Notes: generated by a model not told the origin, from the letters alone. Shown: positions 53,588 through 63,335, counted from the first letter of the stretch. The stretch is DNA of 64,000 bases from Tidjanibacter massiliensis (GCF_900104605.1 NZ_LT629960.1:1798001-1862000); one strand, 5' to 3'. Numbers and translations are program-made.

Positions 53588-53756
53588 AAAACATGACGCC
53601 GAACATCTCGTACCGACCTACCCGCCTGCCGGACGCCGTACCCCCGAACAGAAATTCATGTGCCGGACAGCCTCCCGAAACGGCAAGCGGCAATTACCCT
53701 CAACCGTCTCGATTCCAGCATGCTACCCCGCCTCCCTGCCTTCGGAGGCCGTATAA

Positions 53757-53788
53757 CAAATATAGAATATCACTTCCAACATTCCAAA
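53757..53788 (-). promoter_or_regulatory. Promoter of the AraC-type regulator gene
   Basis: On the minus strand TTTG (53788-53785), a 20-nt spacer and TATATTTG (53764-53757), a textbook Bacteroidota promoter. Confidence 0.75.
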
Positions 53789-53803
53789 AGATTCCCGAAT
53801 TTT

Positions 53804-53822
53804 ATCGATTCATAAAATCGAT
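53804..53822. promoter_or_regulatory. Inverted repeat upstream of the AraC promoter, possible operator
   Basis: ATCGATT, a 5-nt centre, then AATCGAT, about 15 bp upstream of the -33 element on the minus strand. The position suits an activator site. Confidence 0.4.
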
Positions 53823-53944
53823 CTTTTACGGTACCCGCCTCTTGCCGTTGCCCCGGCAACGTACCGTCCGGACAGCCACAGCCCCAAAGGGCGACCTCTT
53901 TCGAATGCGGCCGGAAGGAACGCCCCGCCTTTCCGAGAAACAGA

Positions 53945-53972
53945 ACCTGCCGACGGTATACCGTCGGCAGGT
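53945..53972 (-). terminator. 28-bp perfect palindrome, likely Pr6Pr terminator
   Basis: Two 14-bp arms (core CCTGCCGACGG) meet directly at GTATAC. It lies 29 bp after the Pr6Pr stop codon; the minus-strand flank is T-rich (TCTGTTTCTC) but has no pure T-tract. Confidence 0.6.
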
Positions 53973-54001
53973 ATTCGGCAATCGCAACCCGAACGGAACC
54001 G

Positions 54002-54700
54002 TCAGTCCCGCTCTTTCAGATGCATACGCTTCATCCGCCTGCCCAGCCGCGACAGGCCGAGGTCGATGAAATACATCAGGTAGGCGAGCACGAACATGCC
54101 GAGGGCCGCGAGCAGCGCATTCCGGGCCACGATGCCCACTCCGTGCGCCTGTATGTCTATGAAACTGTAAGGATAAGGGCTTGACGTTCCGCCTATGTTG
54201 CCGGCGAACGGTGCCCGGATGAGGATATAGATGAAATAGGCCAGCGGGATAAGCAGCCAGGAGGCGGGGTCGTAACGGCGCCAGCGCCCCTTGGGACAGA
54301 ACAACAGCCAGTCGAGCAGGGCCATCAGCGGAACGATGTAGTGCTGCACCATGTTGAGCACCGAGTAGAAGCTGCCTCCGTTTCCCATCCGGAACGCTTC
54401 GGGCCGCAAAATGAAGTGATATATCAGAAACGTGACCGTGATACAGAAAACCACGGCCCCCTCGGCCCGCGGTCTCCACGTCACCGTATGGCGCCCCCGG
54501 GCCAGCTGCCGGACGTTGAACACCAGCGACGCAAGGAAATAAAAGAAGCAGACCGCATTGCTGAGTACCGTATAATAGTTGAAATCGCCCCACTTGCCGG
54601 CCGCCATATGGAAATGGAGTCCATATGCCGCCGCGATGACCAACAGCGTCTTATAGAGGATGAAAAACCAGTTGCTCTTTACATACATATCCTTTGTCAT
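54002..54700 (-). CDS. Pr6Pr family membrane protein
   Basis: 232 residues with about six transmembrane helices (FILYKTLLVIAAAYGLHF, YYTVLSNAVCFFYFLASLVF, GAVVFCITVTFLIYHFILRP, VQHYIVPLMALLDWLLF, WLLIPLAYFIYILIRAPF, NALLAALGMFVLAYLMYFI). FNYYTVLSN and HYIVPLMALLDWLLF with conserved His and Asp are typical of the Pr6Pr family, relatives of animal FAR-17a/AIG1 proteins. Bacterial function unknown. Monocistronic. Confidence 0.85.
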   Translation of the reverse strand: MTKDMYVKSNWFFILYKTLLVIAAAYGLHFHMAAGKWGDFNYYTVLSNAVCFFYFLASLVFNVRQLARGRHTVTWRPRAEGAVVFCITVTFLIYHFILRPEAFRMGNGGSFYSVLNMVQHYIVPLMALLDWLLFCPKGRWRRYDPASWLLIPLAYFIYILIRAPFAGNIGGTSSPYPYSFIDIQAHGVGIVARNALLAALGMFVLAYLMYFIDLGLSRLGRRMKRMHLKERD

Positions 54701-55160
54701 TTAATTCGTATCAAGAGGAAACCGTGAGTCTCCCTCCCGGCATCCTTCGCAGCCCCTCGGCAATTCCACGGATACCCGTACCCGGCATATCCCCGAAACG
54801 TTGCTTCAGAAACAAATTTAAAACCAATCTCCGCAAAAACAAAGCGTATGCCACTCATCCTGCCCAGTTTTCCCTCTGTTCAAGCCGTTTCCCCCACCCA
54901 TCCTACTTCAATATCTTACCTGAATACATTCGGACCGAACGGCCCGGCTGGAATACCCGACACCCGGAAACATCGAATAAATATTCCGAAACGACAACAT
55001 AGACTCCTGCTACAAACCGTACACACATTCTCCATACGCTTCATATATACAACTAAATGACGGATTATTTTCAAAATAATCGGCATATATGCTATATTTC
55101 CAAATAAAAAGATTAAATTGCGACATAATTCATTTCACTAACCGCTAACAAAGATTTCCT
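54701..55160. other. Intergenic region between divergent Pr6Pr and LRR lipoprotein genes
   Basis: 460 bp; the right 120 bp are AT-rich and contain a -7-like TATATTTC (55093-55100) about 60 nt before the LRR gene start. Nothing else recognised. Confidence 0.4.
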
Positions 55161-56582
55161 ATGAAAAGACTGACTTCGATTTTTATTGGATTCCTTGCCT
55201 TCGCTTTTGGAGGCTGCAAAGAAACGCCCCCTGCACCCCCTGCGCCCCCAACCGTCGGCCCGACGCAACTTGCAACCCCGGCCGTAACGCTCGGAGCGAT
55301 TACCCCGACTACCGCCGCCTTTTCGTGGAAAAAAGTAGAAAACGCCGACGGATACGAATACACGATAAAACGGGAAGAGACGACGGTCGTCAGCCAGAAG
55401 GTTCCCGACGACGAAACGGAGGCTGTCGCAGAAGGGCTGGAGAGCGAAACCTCTTATACGCTGGCTCTACGGGCCTTGGGCAACAACGAATACGAAGACT
55501 CCTCCTGGCGTGAAATCTCTTTCACGACCCGGGCCGATGAACCGGAACCGCCCAGCCATGTCGCAATTCCGGACAAAGTCCTCGAAAAATATCTTTTCGA
55601 CAACGGCATCGACATGGATTCGGACGGCATCATCTCATTCGACGAAGCCGCCGCTTTCACTGCGATAGAGATGGGATACGATTATGCCGAGGATGCGACC
55701 GACGCCAATACGGTAAAAAGTCTGGACGGGCTGCAATACTTCACTGCGCTGGAAACCCTCAACCTGAAATTCCATCGCGTCACGGATGCCGCACCGATAG
55801 AAGGACTGACAAATCTCCGGGCCCTGAACCTCGGCGAGAATCCGATAACCGCCCTCAGACTCGACCAACTGGGCCAACTGACGGACCTTCGCCTGTACGG
55901 CACCGGGATATCGGAACTGAATCTGAGCAAAACGCCCGAAATGACGGTATTGTACCTGCAGCGTACCGCCCTGACCGACCTCGATTTGTCGGTATTGCCC
56001 AAGCTGGAAAACGCTTACATAAACGAAGCCCGACTGACCTCCCTGCGTGCCGTCGGGCTCGACAACCTCGTCCGGCTGGATGCCGTAAAAAACCAACTGA
56101 CGGAGCTGACGGTAGCCGACTGCGCCGAATTGACGGAACTGCACCTGAACGACAACCGACTGACCTCACTCTCCCTCTCCGGACTGCCCAAACTCATGCG
56201 GCTCAACGTGTACGCCAACAAACTCACCGCGATTGACCTCACGGAGCTACCGTTCCTGATGTGGCTGTTCGTCTTCGACAACGAACTCGGCGAACTGGAC
56301 CTTTCCGGCAATGCCGCCCTGCGGGAGCTGTACGCCAGCAACAACCCCGTCAGGGAAATCGATTTGAGCATCCATGAGAACGTCGAAATTGTGGAACTGC
56401 AGGATATGCCGGTTCTGGAACTCATCAACCTGAAAAACGGCTATTGCAGCGACTGGGCAGAATATTATATCGTACAGGGCAATACGTCGCTCAAAAAAGT
56501 AATCGTAGACCCCGGATACGAACTGGAATACGTGAGCGGCCTCTTCAAAGACAGACCCGAAGTAAGCGTCGTGACGGAATAA
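55161..56582 (+). CDS. Leucine-rich-repeat lipoprotein with FN3 and EF-hand-like segments
   Basis: 473 residues. Lipoprotein signal (AFGGC, Cys19), a Pro-rich linker, a fibronectin type III domain (about 38-128: FSWKKVENADGYEYTI, ETSYTLALRALGNNEY), an EF-hand-like loop Asp151-x-Asp153-x-Asp155-Gly...Glu162 (DMDSDGIISFDE), then about twelve leucine-rich repeats of 21-23 residues (LTNLRALNLGENPITALRL, CAELTELHLNDNRLTSLSL) resembling internalin-type repeats of gut Bacteroidota. Surface binding role is inferred. Confidence 0.88.
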   Translation: MKRLTSIFIGFLAFAFGGCKETPPAPPAPPTVGPTQLATPAVTLGAITPTTAAFSWKKVENADGYEYTIKREETTVVSQKVPDDETEAVAEGLESETSYTLALRALGNNEYEDSSWREISFTTRADEPEPPSHVAIPDKVLEKYLFDNGIDMDSDGIISFDEAAAFTAIEMGYDYAEDATDANTVKSLDGLQYFTALETLNLKFHRVTDAAPIEGLTNLRALNLGENPITALRLDQLGQLTDLRLYGTGISELNLSKTPEMTVLYLQRTALTDLDLSVLPKLENAYINEARLTSLRAVGLDNLVRLDAVKNQLTELTVADCAELTELHLNDNRLTSLSLSGLPKLMRLNVYANKLTAIDLTELPFLMWLFVFDNELGELDLSGNAALRELYASNNPVREIDLSIHENVEIVELQDMPVLELINLKNGYCSDWAEYYIVQGNTSLKKVIVDPGYELEYVSGLFKDRPEVSVVTE

Positions 56583-56951
56583 CACGATGCTCTTTCAAGC
56601 ACGGCAGGCGGGGTGAGGATTGTTCGTCCCGCCTGTTGCAATACAACAGTTCTGTCCGATACACTCCTCCAGTCGGGAAGGTTCCAATCTTCCCGGTCTG
56701 CTCTGCAATCCCGCCAAGACGCAAGCCGAAACATCCATACCCTGTCCGCACCGGATGCAGCACTCCTCGGCCATTTGCCGGTCTTTCGGAACAAATTATC
56801 CGTAAACTGCCCCGTCCCGGCATCTCCCGACAGCCGGAAATACTTCTGCGGCAAATACATTACATCTCTCAGAAAACCGGTACCCAACCGTCCCGACAGG
56901 AATCCGTCACGAATTATCGGGCCGGGCTATGGAAAATCCGAAAATTATAAT
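56583..56951. other. Intergenic region between LRR lipoprotein and lipA
   Basis: About 370 bp without a gene. It begins with a possible terminator: CAGGCGGG (56605-56612) and CCCGCCTG (56628-56635) with a 15-nt loop but no T-tract. The remainder has no recognised signal until the lipA promoter. Confidence 0.5.
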
Positions 56952-56959
56952 TACTTTTG
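56952..56959 (+). promoter_or_regulatory. lipA -7 promoter element
   Basis: TACTTTTG in an AT-rich stretch, 27 nt before the lipA ATG. Confidence 0.55.
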
Positions 56960-56986
56960 TGTCAATTGGAAAAATAGTGAAAGTCA

Positions 56987-57871
56987 ATGTCTGATACTTA
57001 TGACAAGGTAGCGAAGAATATAAAACCCGGCTGGCTGAAGATAAAACTCCACAACGACGTGAAATACGCCGATGTTTCGAAAATCGTGGAGAAACACGGA
57101 CTGCATACGATATGCGACAGCGGAAAGTGCCCCAACAAGGCCGAATGCTGGAGCAGGAAGACCGCCACATTCATGATACTCGGCGATGTCTGTACCCGTT
57201 CATGCAAGTTCTGTGCGACCAAAACCGGTAAACCGTTACCTCCCGAACAGGGCGAACCCGAAGAGGTCGCCGAATCCATACGCCTCATGGGGCTCAAACA
57301 TGCCGTACTCACATCCGTGGACAGGGACGACCTACCCGACGGAGGAGCCGGCCATTGGGCCGAAACGATTCGTGCCATCCGGCGCGTGAATCCCGACACC
57401 ACCATCGAGGTGCTCATTCCCGATTTCGACTGCCGCAAAGAGCTGCTCGACATCGTCATCGACGCCGCACCGGATATCATCGGCCACAACATCGAGACCG
57501 TCGAGAGGCTGACACCCCTCGTACGTTCGCGGGCCCGGTACCGCACTTCGCTGGAAGTACTCCGCTACATCGCCTCGCGCGGCGCGGTGGCCAAAAGCGG
57601 CCTCATGCTCGGCCTCGGAGAGACCGAAACCGAGATACTGGCAACGCTCGACGACCTGGCCGATGCGGGATGCTCCATCGTCACGCTGGGCCAGTACCTG
57701 CGTCCCACCATGAAACACTACCCCGTGGCGGAATATGTCACTCCGCAGAAGTTCGCCATGTACGGCGACCTGGCGCGGATGCGGGGATTCCGATATGTGG
57801 CGAGTGCCCCGCTGGTCCGTTCCTCCTACATGGCCGAAGAGGCCCTGCTCAACTTCCGAAAAGAGGACTGA
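56987..57871 (+). CDS. lipA: Lipoyl synthase
   Basis: Radical SAM enzyme that inserts two sulfur atoms into octanoyl groups on lipoyl domains. The 294 residues have the auxiliary-cluster cysteines CDSGKCPNKAECW, then the radical SAM motif CTRSCKFC, and the standard PDFDCRKE, HNIETVERL, KSGLMLGLGE and LTLGQYLRP-type segments (here VTLGQYLRPT). A late RSSYMAEE provides the conserved Arg-Ser-Ser serine ligand. lipB begins 2 nt after the stop codon, so both lipoate steps form one unit. Confidence 0.97.
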   Translation: MSDTYDKVAKNIKPGWLKIKLHNDVKYADVSKIVEKHGLHTICDSGKCPNKAECWSRKTATFMILGDVCTRSCKFCATKTGKPLPPEQGEPEEVAESIRLMGLKHAVLTSVDRDDLPDGGAGHWAETIRAIRRVNPDTTIEVLIPDFDCRKELLDIVIDAAPDIIGHNIETVERLTPLVRSRARYRTSLEVLRYIASRGAVAKSGLMLGLGETETEILATLDDLADAGCSIVTLGQYLRPTMKHYPVAEYVTPQKFAMYGDLARMRGFRYVASAPLVRSSYMAEEALLNFRKED

Positions 57872-57873
57872 CC

Positions 57874-58608
57874 ATGGAGACGCCGAAGGAGAGAGTGATT
57901 TGCCGCGACTTGGGCGTTATGGATTATGCCGGCTGCTGGGAACTGCAGAAACAGCTTTTCAACGACCTGCTGGCCTCCAAGAGCGGAGACGGACGGAAAG
58001 CGGAGCAATATTTGCTGCTGTGCGAACATCCGCCGGTCTATACGCTGGGCAAAAGCGGCCATGAAGAGAACATGCTCGTGGCCGAAGATTTCCTCAAAAG
58101 CAAAGGTGCATCGTTCTACCGCATAGACCGGGGAGGGGACATCACGTTCCACGGCCCGGGACAGTTGGTGGGCTATCCCATACTCGACCTCGAACGCGAG
58201 GGCATCGGACTCAAGGAGTATATCCACTCGATTGAGGAAGCGGTCATACGGACGATAGCCGACTACGGCATCAGCGGTACCCGTGTCGCAGGAGCGGCGG
58301 GGGTGTGGCTGACCGAAGGCGGCCCGATGCGGAAAATAGCCGCAATCGGAGTACGTTCGTCGCGCTACGTGACGATGCACGGTTTCGCGCTCAACGTGAA
58401 TACGGACCTGCGTTGGTTCGACTACATCAACCCGTGCGGTTTCTCGGACAGGGGGGTGACCTCCATACGGAAAGAGACGGGAACCGAAACGGACCTGAAA
58501 GATGTGGCAGGCCGGTTCGCGGCGCACCTCGAAAAGATTATAAATATTAAAATAAAAATAGAAGATTATGCCTATCGAAAAACGTTGGGTAATCAAGCCC
58601 CAGGGTGA
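57874..58608 (+). CDS. lipB: Octanoyl-[acyl-carrier protein] transferase (LipB)
   Basis: Transfers octanoyl groups from ACP to lipoyl domains. The 244 residues from the ATG at 57874 include CEHPPVYTLGKSGHEEN, YRIDRGGDITFHGPGQLVGYPI, and the catalytic region KIAAIGVRSSRYVTMHGFALNV followed by INPCGF (Lys and Cys of the acyl-enzyme mechanism). Its last 41 nt overlap the start of recJ in another frame, and the terminal IINIKIKIEDYAYRKTL is unlike usual LipB tails, so the reading frame may have been extended into recJ. Confidence 0.94.
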   Translation: METPKERVICRDLGVMDYAGCWELQKQLFNDLLASKSGDGRKAEQYLLLCEHPPVYTLGKSGHEENMLVAEDFLKSKGASFYRIDRGGDITFHGPGQLVGYPILDLEREGIGLKEYIHSIEEAVIRTIADYGISGTRVAGAAGVWLTEGGPMRKIAAIGVRSSRYVTMHGFALNVNTDLRWFDYINPCGFSDRGVTSIRKETGTETDLKDVAGRFAAHLEKIINIKIKIEDYAYRKTLGNQAPG

Positions 58609-60328
58609 CCCGCAGAAGGTGGACGAACTCGCCACCGCTACCGGAATCCCGAGGGTGCTTGCTAACCTACTCGTACAAAGGGGCATAGACACTTACGACG
58701 AAGTTTCGAGGTTCTTCAGTCCGAAGCTGTCGGACCTGCACGACCCGTTCCTGATGAAGGATATGGAGAAGGCGGTTCGCAGGGTGGACGAAGCCGTGAC
58801 GCGCGGCCAGAAAATCATGGTCTACGGCGATTACGACGTGGACGGAACCACTGCCGTGGCTCTGGTTTACATTTTCCTTCGCCAGATGGGGATGGAAGAG
58901 CTGCTCTTCTACATACCCGACCGTTATACGGAAGGGTACGGCATCTCGAAACTTGGCGTGGACTATGCCAAAAAGAACGGAGTAGACCTCATCATCGCAC
59001 TCGACTGCGGCATCAAAGCCGTCGAGAAAGTGGCCTATGCCAACCAGCTCGGAATCGACTTCATCATCTGCGACCACCATCTGCCGGGAGAGGAGATACC
59101 GGCCGCCGTGGCGGTACTCGACCCCAAACAGCCCGGAGACGACTATCCTTTCGACGAACTCTCCGGCTGCGGAGTTGGATTCAAACTCGTGCAGGGATAC
59201 TGCCAGTACAAGGGCATTCCGTTCGAAAGCATCGTGGGTCTGCTCGACCTGGTCGTGGTGAGCACCGCGGCGGATATCGTACCGCTCGTGGGCGAGAACA
59301 GGATACTGGCCCATTACGGTCTCAAAAAACTGAATGAGAAGCCACGCAAGGGGTTGCAGTCCATCATCAAGATTTGCGGTCTGGAGGGGCATAAAATCAC
59401 GATAGACGACATCGTGTTCAAGATAGGACCCCGCATCAACGCCGCCGGCCGCATGGCCGTGGACAGGGAGGAGGACATGTCGGCTCCGTCGGGCGGACAC
59501 GCCGCGGTCAACCTGCTCGTGGAGCGCAACGAAGACCTCGCCGACGAGTTCGGCATCTTCATCGACAGCAGCAACCAAGCCCGCAAAAGCATCGACCGCT
59601 CGGTAACGCAGGAGGCACACGACTACATCCGCAGCCACCCGGAGTACGCCATGATGAAGAGTACGGTGATTTACAATCCGAAATGGATGAAGGGCATCGT
59701 CGGCATCGTGGCATCGCGCCTCATCGAAACCTATTACCGTCCCACGGTGGTGCTTACCATGAGCAACGGATTCGTTACCGGTTCGGCCCGGAGCGTTCCG
59801 GGCTTCGACCTCTACCAGGCGGTAGAGTCGTGTGCCGACCTGCTGGAGAATTTCGGAGGGCACATGTATGCCGCGGGACTTACCATGAAGCCGGAGAACA
59901 TAGAAGCGTTCATGCACCGTTTCAACGAATACGTGGAGCAGAACATCGACCCGAACATGCTCATACCCCAGGTGGAGATAGATTCCGAACTCCTCTTCAG
60001 CGACATCACGCCCTCGTTCCGCGCGACGCTGGAAGCCTTCCAGCCTTTCGGACCCGGCAATACGGCGCCCGTATTCGTGACGCGGGGTGTAAGCAACCGG
60101 GGCGATGCAAAACTCGTGGGTGCGGAGAAGGAGCACCTGCGCATGGACCTGACACAGAAACAGAAACCCAACACCACAATAGCCGCCATCGCATTCCAGC
60201 AGCCCGCCTACCTCGAATGGATACGGAGCGGCCGGCCCGTGGACGTCTGCTATACCGTGGTAGAGAATCACTATCGGGGGAAAACGACGCCCCAGCTACG
60301 CATCAAGGACATCAAGATAGTCCGCTGA
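58568..60328 (+). CDS. recJ: Single-stranded-DNA-specific exonuclease RecJ
   Basis: 5'-3' exonuclease acting in recombination and repair. The 586 residues show the DHH phosphoesterase motifs GDYDVDGTTAVAL, DCGIKA, ICDHHLPGEE, and the DHHA1 part with NAAGRM and GSARSVPGFDLYQA...GGHMYAAGLT, followed by the OB-like C-terminus. The ATG at 58568 lies inside lipB (41-nt overlap); the N-terminus MPIEKRWVIKP is normal for the Bacteroidota proteins, supporting this start. Two hairpins follow. Confidence 0.96.
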   Translation: MPIEKRWVIKPQGDPQKVDELATATGIPRVLANLLVQRGIDTYDEVSRFFSPKLSDLHDPFLMKDMEKAVRRVDEAVTRGQKIMVYGDYDVDGTTAVALVYIFLRQMGMEELLFYIPDRYTEGYGISKLGVDYAKKNGVDLIIALDCGIKAVEKVAYANQLGIDFIICDHHLPGEEIPAAVAVLDPKQPGDDYPFDELSGCGVGFKLVQGYCQYKGIPFESIVGLLDLVVVSTAADIVPLVGENRILAHYGLKKLNEKPRKGLQSIIKICGLEGHKITIDDIVFKIGPRINAAGRMAVDREEDMSAPSGGHAAVNLLVERNEDLADEFGIFIDSSNQARKSIDRSVTQEAHDYIRSHPEYAMMKSTVIYNPKWMKGIVGIVASRLIETYYRPTVVLTMSNGFVTGSARSVPGFDLYQAVESCADLLENFGGHMYAAGLTMKPENIEAFMHRFNEYVEQNIDPNMLIPQVEIDSELLFSDITPSFRATLEAFQPFGPGNTAPVFVTRGVSNRGDAKLVGAEKEHLRMDLTQKQKPNTTIAAIAFQQPAYLEWIRSGRPVDVCYTVVENHYRGKTTPQLRIKDIKIVR

Positions 60329-60331
60329 GAC

Positions 60332-60353
60332 CGGGCCGGCAGCGACCGGCCCG
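60332..60353 (+). terminator. First hairpin after recJ
   Basis: CGGGCCGG (60332-60339) and CCGGCCCG (60346-60353) with a 6-nt loop, directly after the recJ stop codon. No T-tract, so it may act with the next hairpin. Confidence 0.55.
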
Positions 60354-60362
60354 CATACGGAA

Positions 60363-60403
60363 CAGGAGAGGCCCTGCGGAATATGTTCGCAGGGCCTCTC
60401 CTG
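60363..60403. terminator. Bidirectional hairpin between recJ and gtrA-family gene
   Basis: Perfect 15-bp arms CAGGAGAGGCCCTGC (60363-60377) and its complement (60389-60403) with an 11-nt loop, between convergent genes. Confidence 0.75.
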
Positions 60404-60470
60404 CAAATATTGCGATACGGATGCCCTCAACTCCCCGTGTCGCAACTCCTCTTTTCGTATCGATACGACG

Positions 60471-60983
60471 TCAGGCACTACCGTCCTCCCGGTCGGGTCT
60501 CATCCCCGCGGTACGGAAGGTAAAGAAACGGGCCGTCAGGTAACTGTAAACCACCACGACGGCATCCGTCAGCGGTCTCGCAAGAGGTGCATAGAGGTGG
60601 GCAGCCTCGACGAGCAGTTTCAGCAGCAGGTAATTGAGCAGAAGCGCACCGCCCGCCTGCAGTACGTAACGGAGAAGCTGGCGGCGGCCGCTGAGGGGCG
60701 ATAACGAGAAAGTCACGTTGCGGTTCAACCAGAACCCGGTGAAGAACGTTATCACGAATTGTACGGCCAATGCCAGAACATGGGGAGACATCACCACGAA
60801 ACCGAGGTCGAGGTAGCACCCCCGTATCACATACTTGTAGAGCAGGGCATAGAGCACCCACCCCAACAGCATGTTGATGCCGCCGCATACGGCATAGCGG
60901 AACGTTTCGAGAGGAATTATCCTCCTCAAAGGCTTCACGTAGAAGAAATCTACCATCCTGGTTATTATCTCGGCCGCTTTCAT
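60471..60983 (-). CDS. GtrA family membrane protein
   Basis: 170 residues with four transmembrane helices, the GtrA layout: FRYAVCGGINMLLGWVLYALLY, LALAVQFVITFFTGFWLNRNVTF, LLRYVLQAGGALLLNYLLLKLLV and AVVVVYSYLTARFFTF. GFWLNRNVTF is the family signature. GtrA proteins are thought to flip undecaprenyl-linked sugars for glycan decoration. Its start is 129 nt downstream of the uvrB stop codon on the same strand. Confidence 0.92.
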   Translation of the reverse strand: MKAAEIITRMVDFFYVKPLRRIIPLETFRYAVCGGINMLLGWVLYALLYKYVIRGCYLDLGFVVMSPHVLALAVQFVITFFTGFWLNRNVTFSLSPLSGRRQLLRYVLQAGGALLLNYLLLKLLVEAAHLYAPLARPLTDAVVVVYSYLTARFFTFRTAGMRPDREDGSA

Positions 60984-61112
60984 TTTCCTCTCCGTCCGAA
61001 CGGTTGCCGCATCCTCCGTCCGCCGACCGCACCGTTCACTTCCTCCTTCGCACGAATCAGAGCAACCTCCCTCCGCAGTGTGTACGCATTATGGCATGAA
61101 CCGTTCATCCCC

Positions 61113-63155
61113 TCACTGTTTTCGTTTTTTGCCGGATACCTCCTGTTCCACCCGCAGCTTCTCCTGAAGGGAGTACATGTGGTTGCGGTACTTGGCAGCG
61201 GCGATAAAGTCGAGTTCCGCCGCCGCTTTCTCCATCTTCGCACGGGCATCCGCGATGGCTTCAGGCAGGCTCATGGCGGAGTAGGACTCATTGATGTCGG
61301 CCGCTATCGCAAAACCGCTTGCCATGGGATAGGGCGAGCTGTCGCTTTCGGCAAGGTTCAGCAGCAGGTCGTTCCCCGCCTTGCCGCTCTTCTGCGCCTG
61401 ACGCGGCACAAGACCGTGCTCCTCGTTGTAACGGAGCTGTTTCTCCCTGCGGCGGTTGCTCTCGCTGATGGCCAGCTGCATCGCTTCGGTGCGCCTGTCG
61501 GCATACATGATGACCTGTCCGTTCACGTTGCGGGCCGCGCGGCCCGCTGTCTGCGTCAAGGCCCTGTCGCTGCGCAGGAATCCCTCCTTGTCCGCATCCA
61601 TGATGGCCACGAGCGATACCTCCGGAAGGTCGAGCCCCTCGCGCAGCAGGTTCACGCCTATGAGCACATCGAACGAACCGGCCCGCAGGTCTTCGAGAAT
61701 CTGGATGCGTTCGAGCGTCTCCACTTCCGAATGGATGTACCGGTTGCGGATGCCGATACGGTCGAAATACTTCGACAGCTCTTCGGCCATGCGCTTGGTC
61801 AGCGTGGTGACGAGTACCCGCTCTCCCTTCTCGGCCCGGAGCTGTATCTCGTCCACAAGGTCGTCTATCTGATTTTCGGTCGGCCGCACGGAGATGGGCG
61901 GGTCCACCAGACCCGTCGGCCGGATGAGCTGCTCCACGATGGCCCCTTCGCTCTTGGTAAGCTCGTAGTCGGCCGGCGTAGCGCTCACGTAAATGGAAGT
62001 ACCCGCCAGCGCTTCGAACTCGCTGAAGGTGAGGGGACGGTTGTCCTTGGCCGCCGGGAGCCGGAAACCGTACTCCACGAGGCTCTCCTTGCGGGCACGG
62101 TCGCCGCCGTACATGGCCCTTATCTGCGGAATGGTTACATGGCTCTCGTCGATGACCAGCAGGTAGTCTTCCGGAAAGTAGTCCAGCAGGCAGAAGGGGC
62201 GCGTCCCCTCCTTCCGTCCGTCCAGATAACGGGAATAGTTTTCGATGCCGGAACAGTAGCCGAGCTCCTTTATCATCTCCAGGTCATACTCCACGCGCTG
62301 TTTGATACGCTGTGCCTCCATCATCCGGCCCGCCTCCTCGAAGAAGCGGATTCGTTCGCCGAGGTCGAGCTGTATCTGTTGGATGGCCCGGTTGGTGCGT
62401 TCCCGCGTCGTCACGAACATGTTGGCGGGAAATATCGTCACCGTGTCGAGTCTTTCGAGTACCTGTCCGCTTGCAGGGTCGATGCGTGCGATTTGTTCCA
62501 CTTCGTCGTCGAACATCGAGATGCGGTAAACCGAATCGCTGTATGCCGACATGACGTCGATGACCTCGCCGTTCACCCGGAAGGTACCGCTCTGGAGTTC
62601 CGCCTCGGTGCGGGTATAGAGGGCATCCACAAGAGCGTAGAGGATTTTCTTGCGGCCGGGAGCCTCGCCTGCCGTCAGTTTCACGCTCGAAGCGTGGAAA
62701 TCCTCCGGGTTCCCGATACCGTAGAGACACGACACGCTCGATACCACGACAATATCCCTGCGCCCGGAAAGGAGCGAGGCCGTGGTACGCAGACGCAGTT
62801 TCTCTATCTCCTCGTTGATGGAGAGGTCTTTTTCGATATAGGTATCGGAGGCCGGAAGATAGGCTTCCGGCTGGTAATAATCGTAATAGGAGACGAAATA
62901 CTCCACGGCATTCTCCGGGAAGAACGACTTGAATTCGCCGTAAAGCTGTGCCGCCAGCGTCTTGTTGTGGCTTAGGACGAGCGTGGGCCGCTTCAACTGG
63001 GCGATGACATTCGCAATGGTGAATGTCTTCCCGGAACCGGTGACGCCAAGCAGGGTATTGTGCCGGCTGTGCCCGTTGATGGAACGGACGAGTTCGGCGA
63101 TGGCCTCGGGCTGGTCGCCGGTCGGTTTATAATCGGATACTAACTTGAAATCCAT
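61113..63155 (-). CDS. uvrB: Excinuclease ABC subunit B (UvrB)
   Basis: Damage-verifying helicase of nucleotide excision repair. The 680 residues begin [19 protein letters not shown], the usual start, with Walker [15 protein letters not shown], the beta-hairpin region [12 protein letters not shown], helicase motifs ([44 protein letters not shown]) and the C-terminal UVR domain ([18 protein letters not shown]) that contacts UvrC. The -7 element TATCTTTG ends only 4 nt before the ATG, suggesting a leaderless mRNA. rdgB lies 180 nt upstream on the same strand. Confidence 0.97.
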   Translation of the reverse strand: MDFKLVSDYKPTGDQPEAIAELVRSINGHSRHNTLLGVTGSGKTFTIANVIAQLKRPTLVLSHNKTLAAQLYGEFKSFFPENAVEYFVSYYDYYQPEAYLPASDTYIEKDLSINEEIEKLRLRTTASLLSGRRDIVVVSSVSCLYGIGNPEDFHASSVKLTAGEAPGRKKILYALVDALYTRTEAELQSGTFRVNGEVIDVMSAYSDSVYRISMFDDEVEQIARIDPASGQVLERLDTVTIFPANMFVTTRERTNRAIQQIQLDLGERIRFFEEAGRMMEAQRIKQRVEYDLEMIKELGYCSGIENYSRYLDGRKEGTRPFCLLDYFPEDYLLVIDESHVTIPQIRAMYGGDRARKESLVEYGFRLPAAKDNRPLTFSEFEALAGTSIYVSATPADYELTKSEGAIVEQLIRPTGLVDPPISVRPTENQIDDLVDEIQLRAEKGERVLVTTLTKRMAEELSKYFDRIGIRNRYIHSEVETLERIQILEDLRAGSFDVLIGVNLLREGLDLPEVSLVAIMDADKEGFLRSDRALTQTAGRAARNVNGQVIMYADRRTEAMQLAISESNRRREKQLRYNEEHGLVPRQAQKSGKAGNDLLLNLAESDSSPYPMASGFAIAADINESYSAMSLPEAIADARAKMEKAAAELDFIAAAKYRNHMYSLQEKLRVEQEVSGKKRKQ

Positions 63156-63159
63156 GCTG

Positions 63160-63167
63160 CAAAGATA
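63160..63167 (-). promoter_or_regulatory. uvrB -7 promoter element
   Basis: TATCTTTG on the minus strand (63167-63160), separated from the ATG by CAGC only. No clear TTTG at -33. Confidence 0.5.
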
Positions 63168-63335
63168 ACGATAAGGAAGGTGTATCAGACCTTATAGAAA
63201 CGGATTCCGAGACTCCCGCAGTATGGAGACGGCACGAAGAACCTTCCCGTACACCGGGAAAGCGCTCCGCCATCCGTACCGTACCGATTGTTTGCCCGAC
63301 CGGTCGGCAGCCCCGACCTCGGAACGATGCGGATA

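Larger units (their letters stand above)
53588..54001. other. Intergenic region between AraC-type and Pr6Pr genes
   Basis: 414 bp. Contains the AraC promoter (53757-53788), an inverted repeat upstream of it (53804-53822) and the palindrome that probably ends the Pr6Pr transcript (53945-53972). No gene seen; the AraC leader would be about 160 nt. Confidence 0.6.

Noticed and set aside
60759-62975. 738-codon plus-strand open frame over gtrA-family gene and uvrB
   Set aside because: Antisense shadow of uvrB; composition is typical of GC-rich complement frames and there is no promoter or ribosome-binding context.
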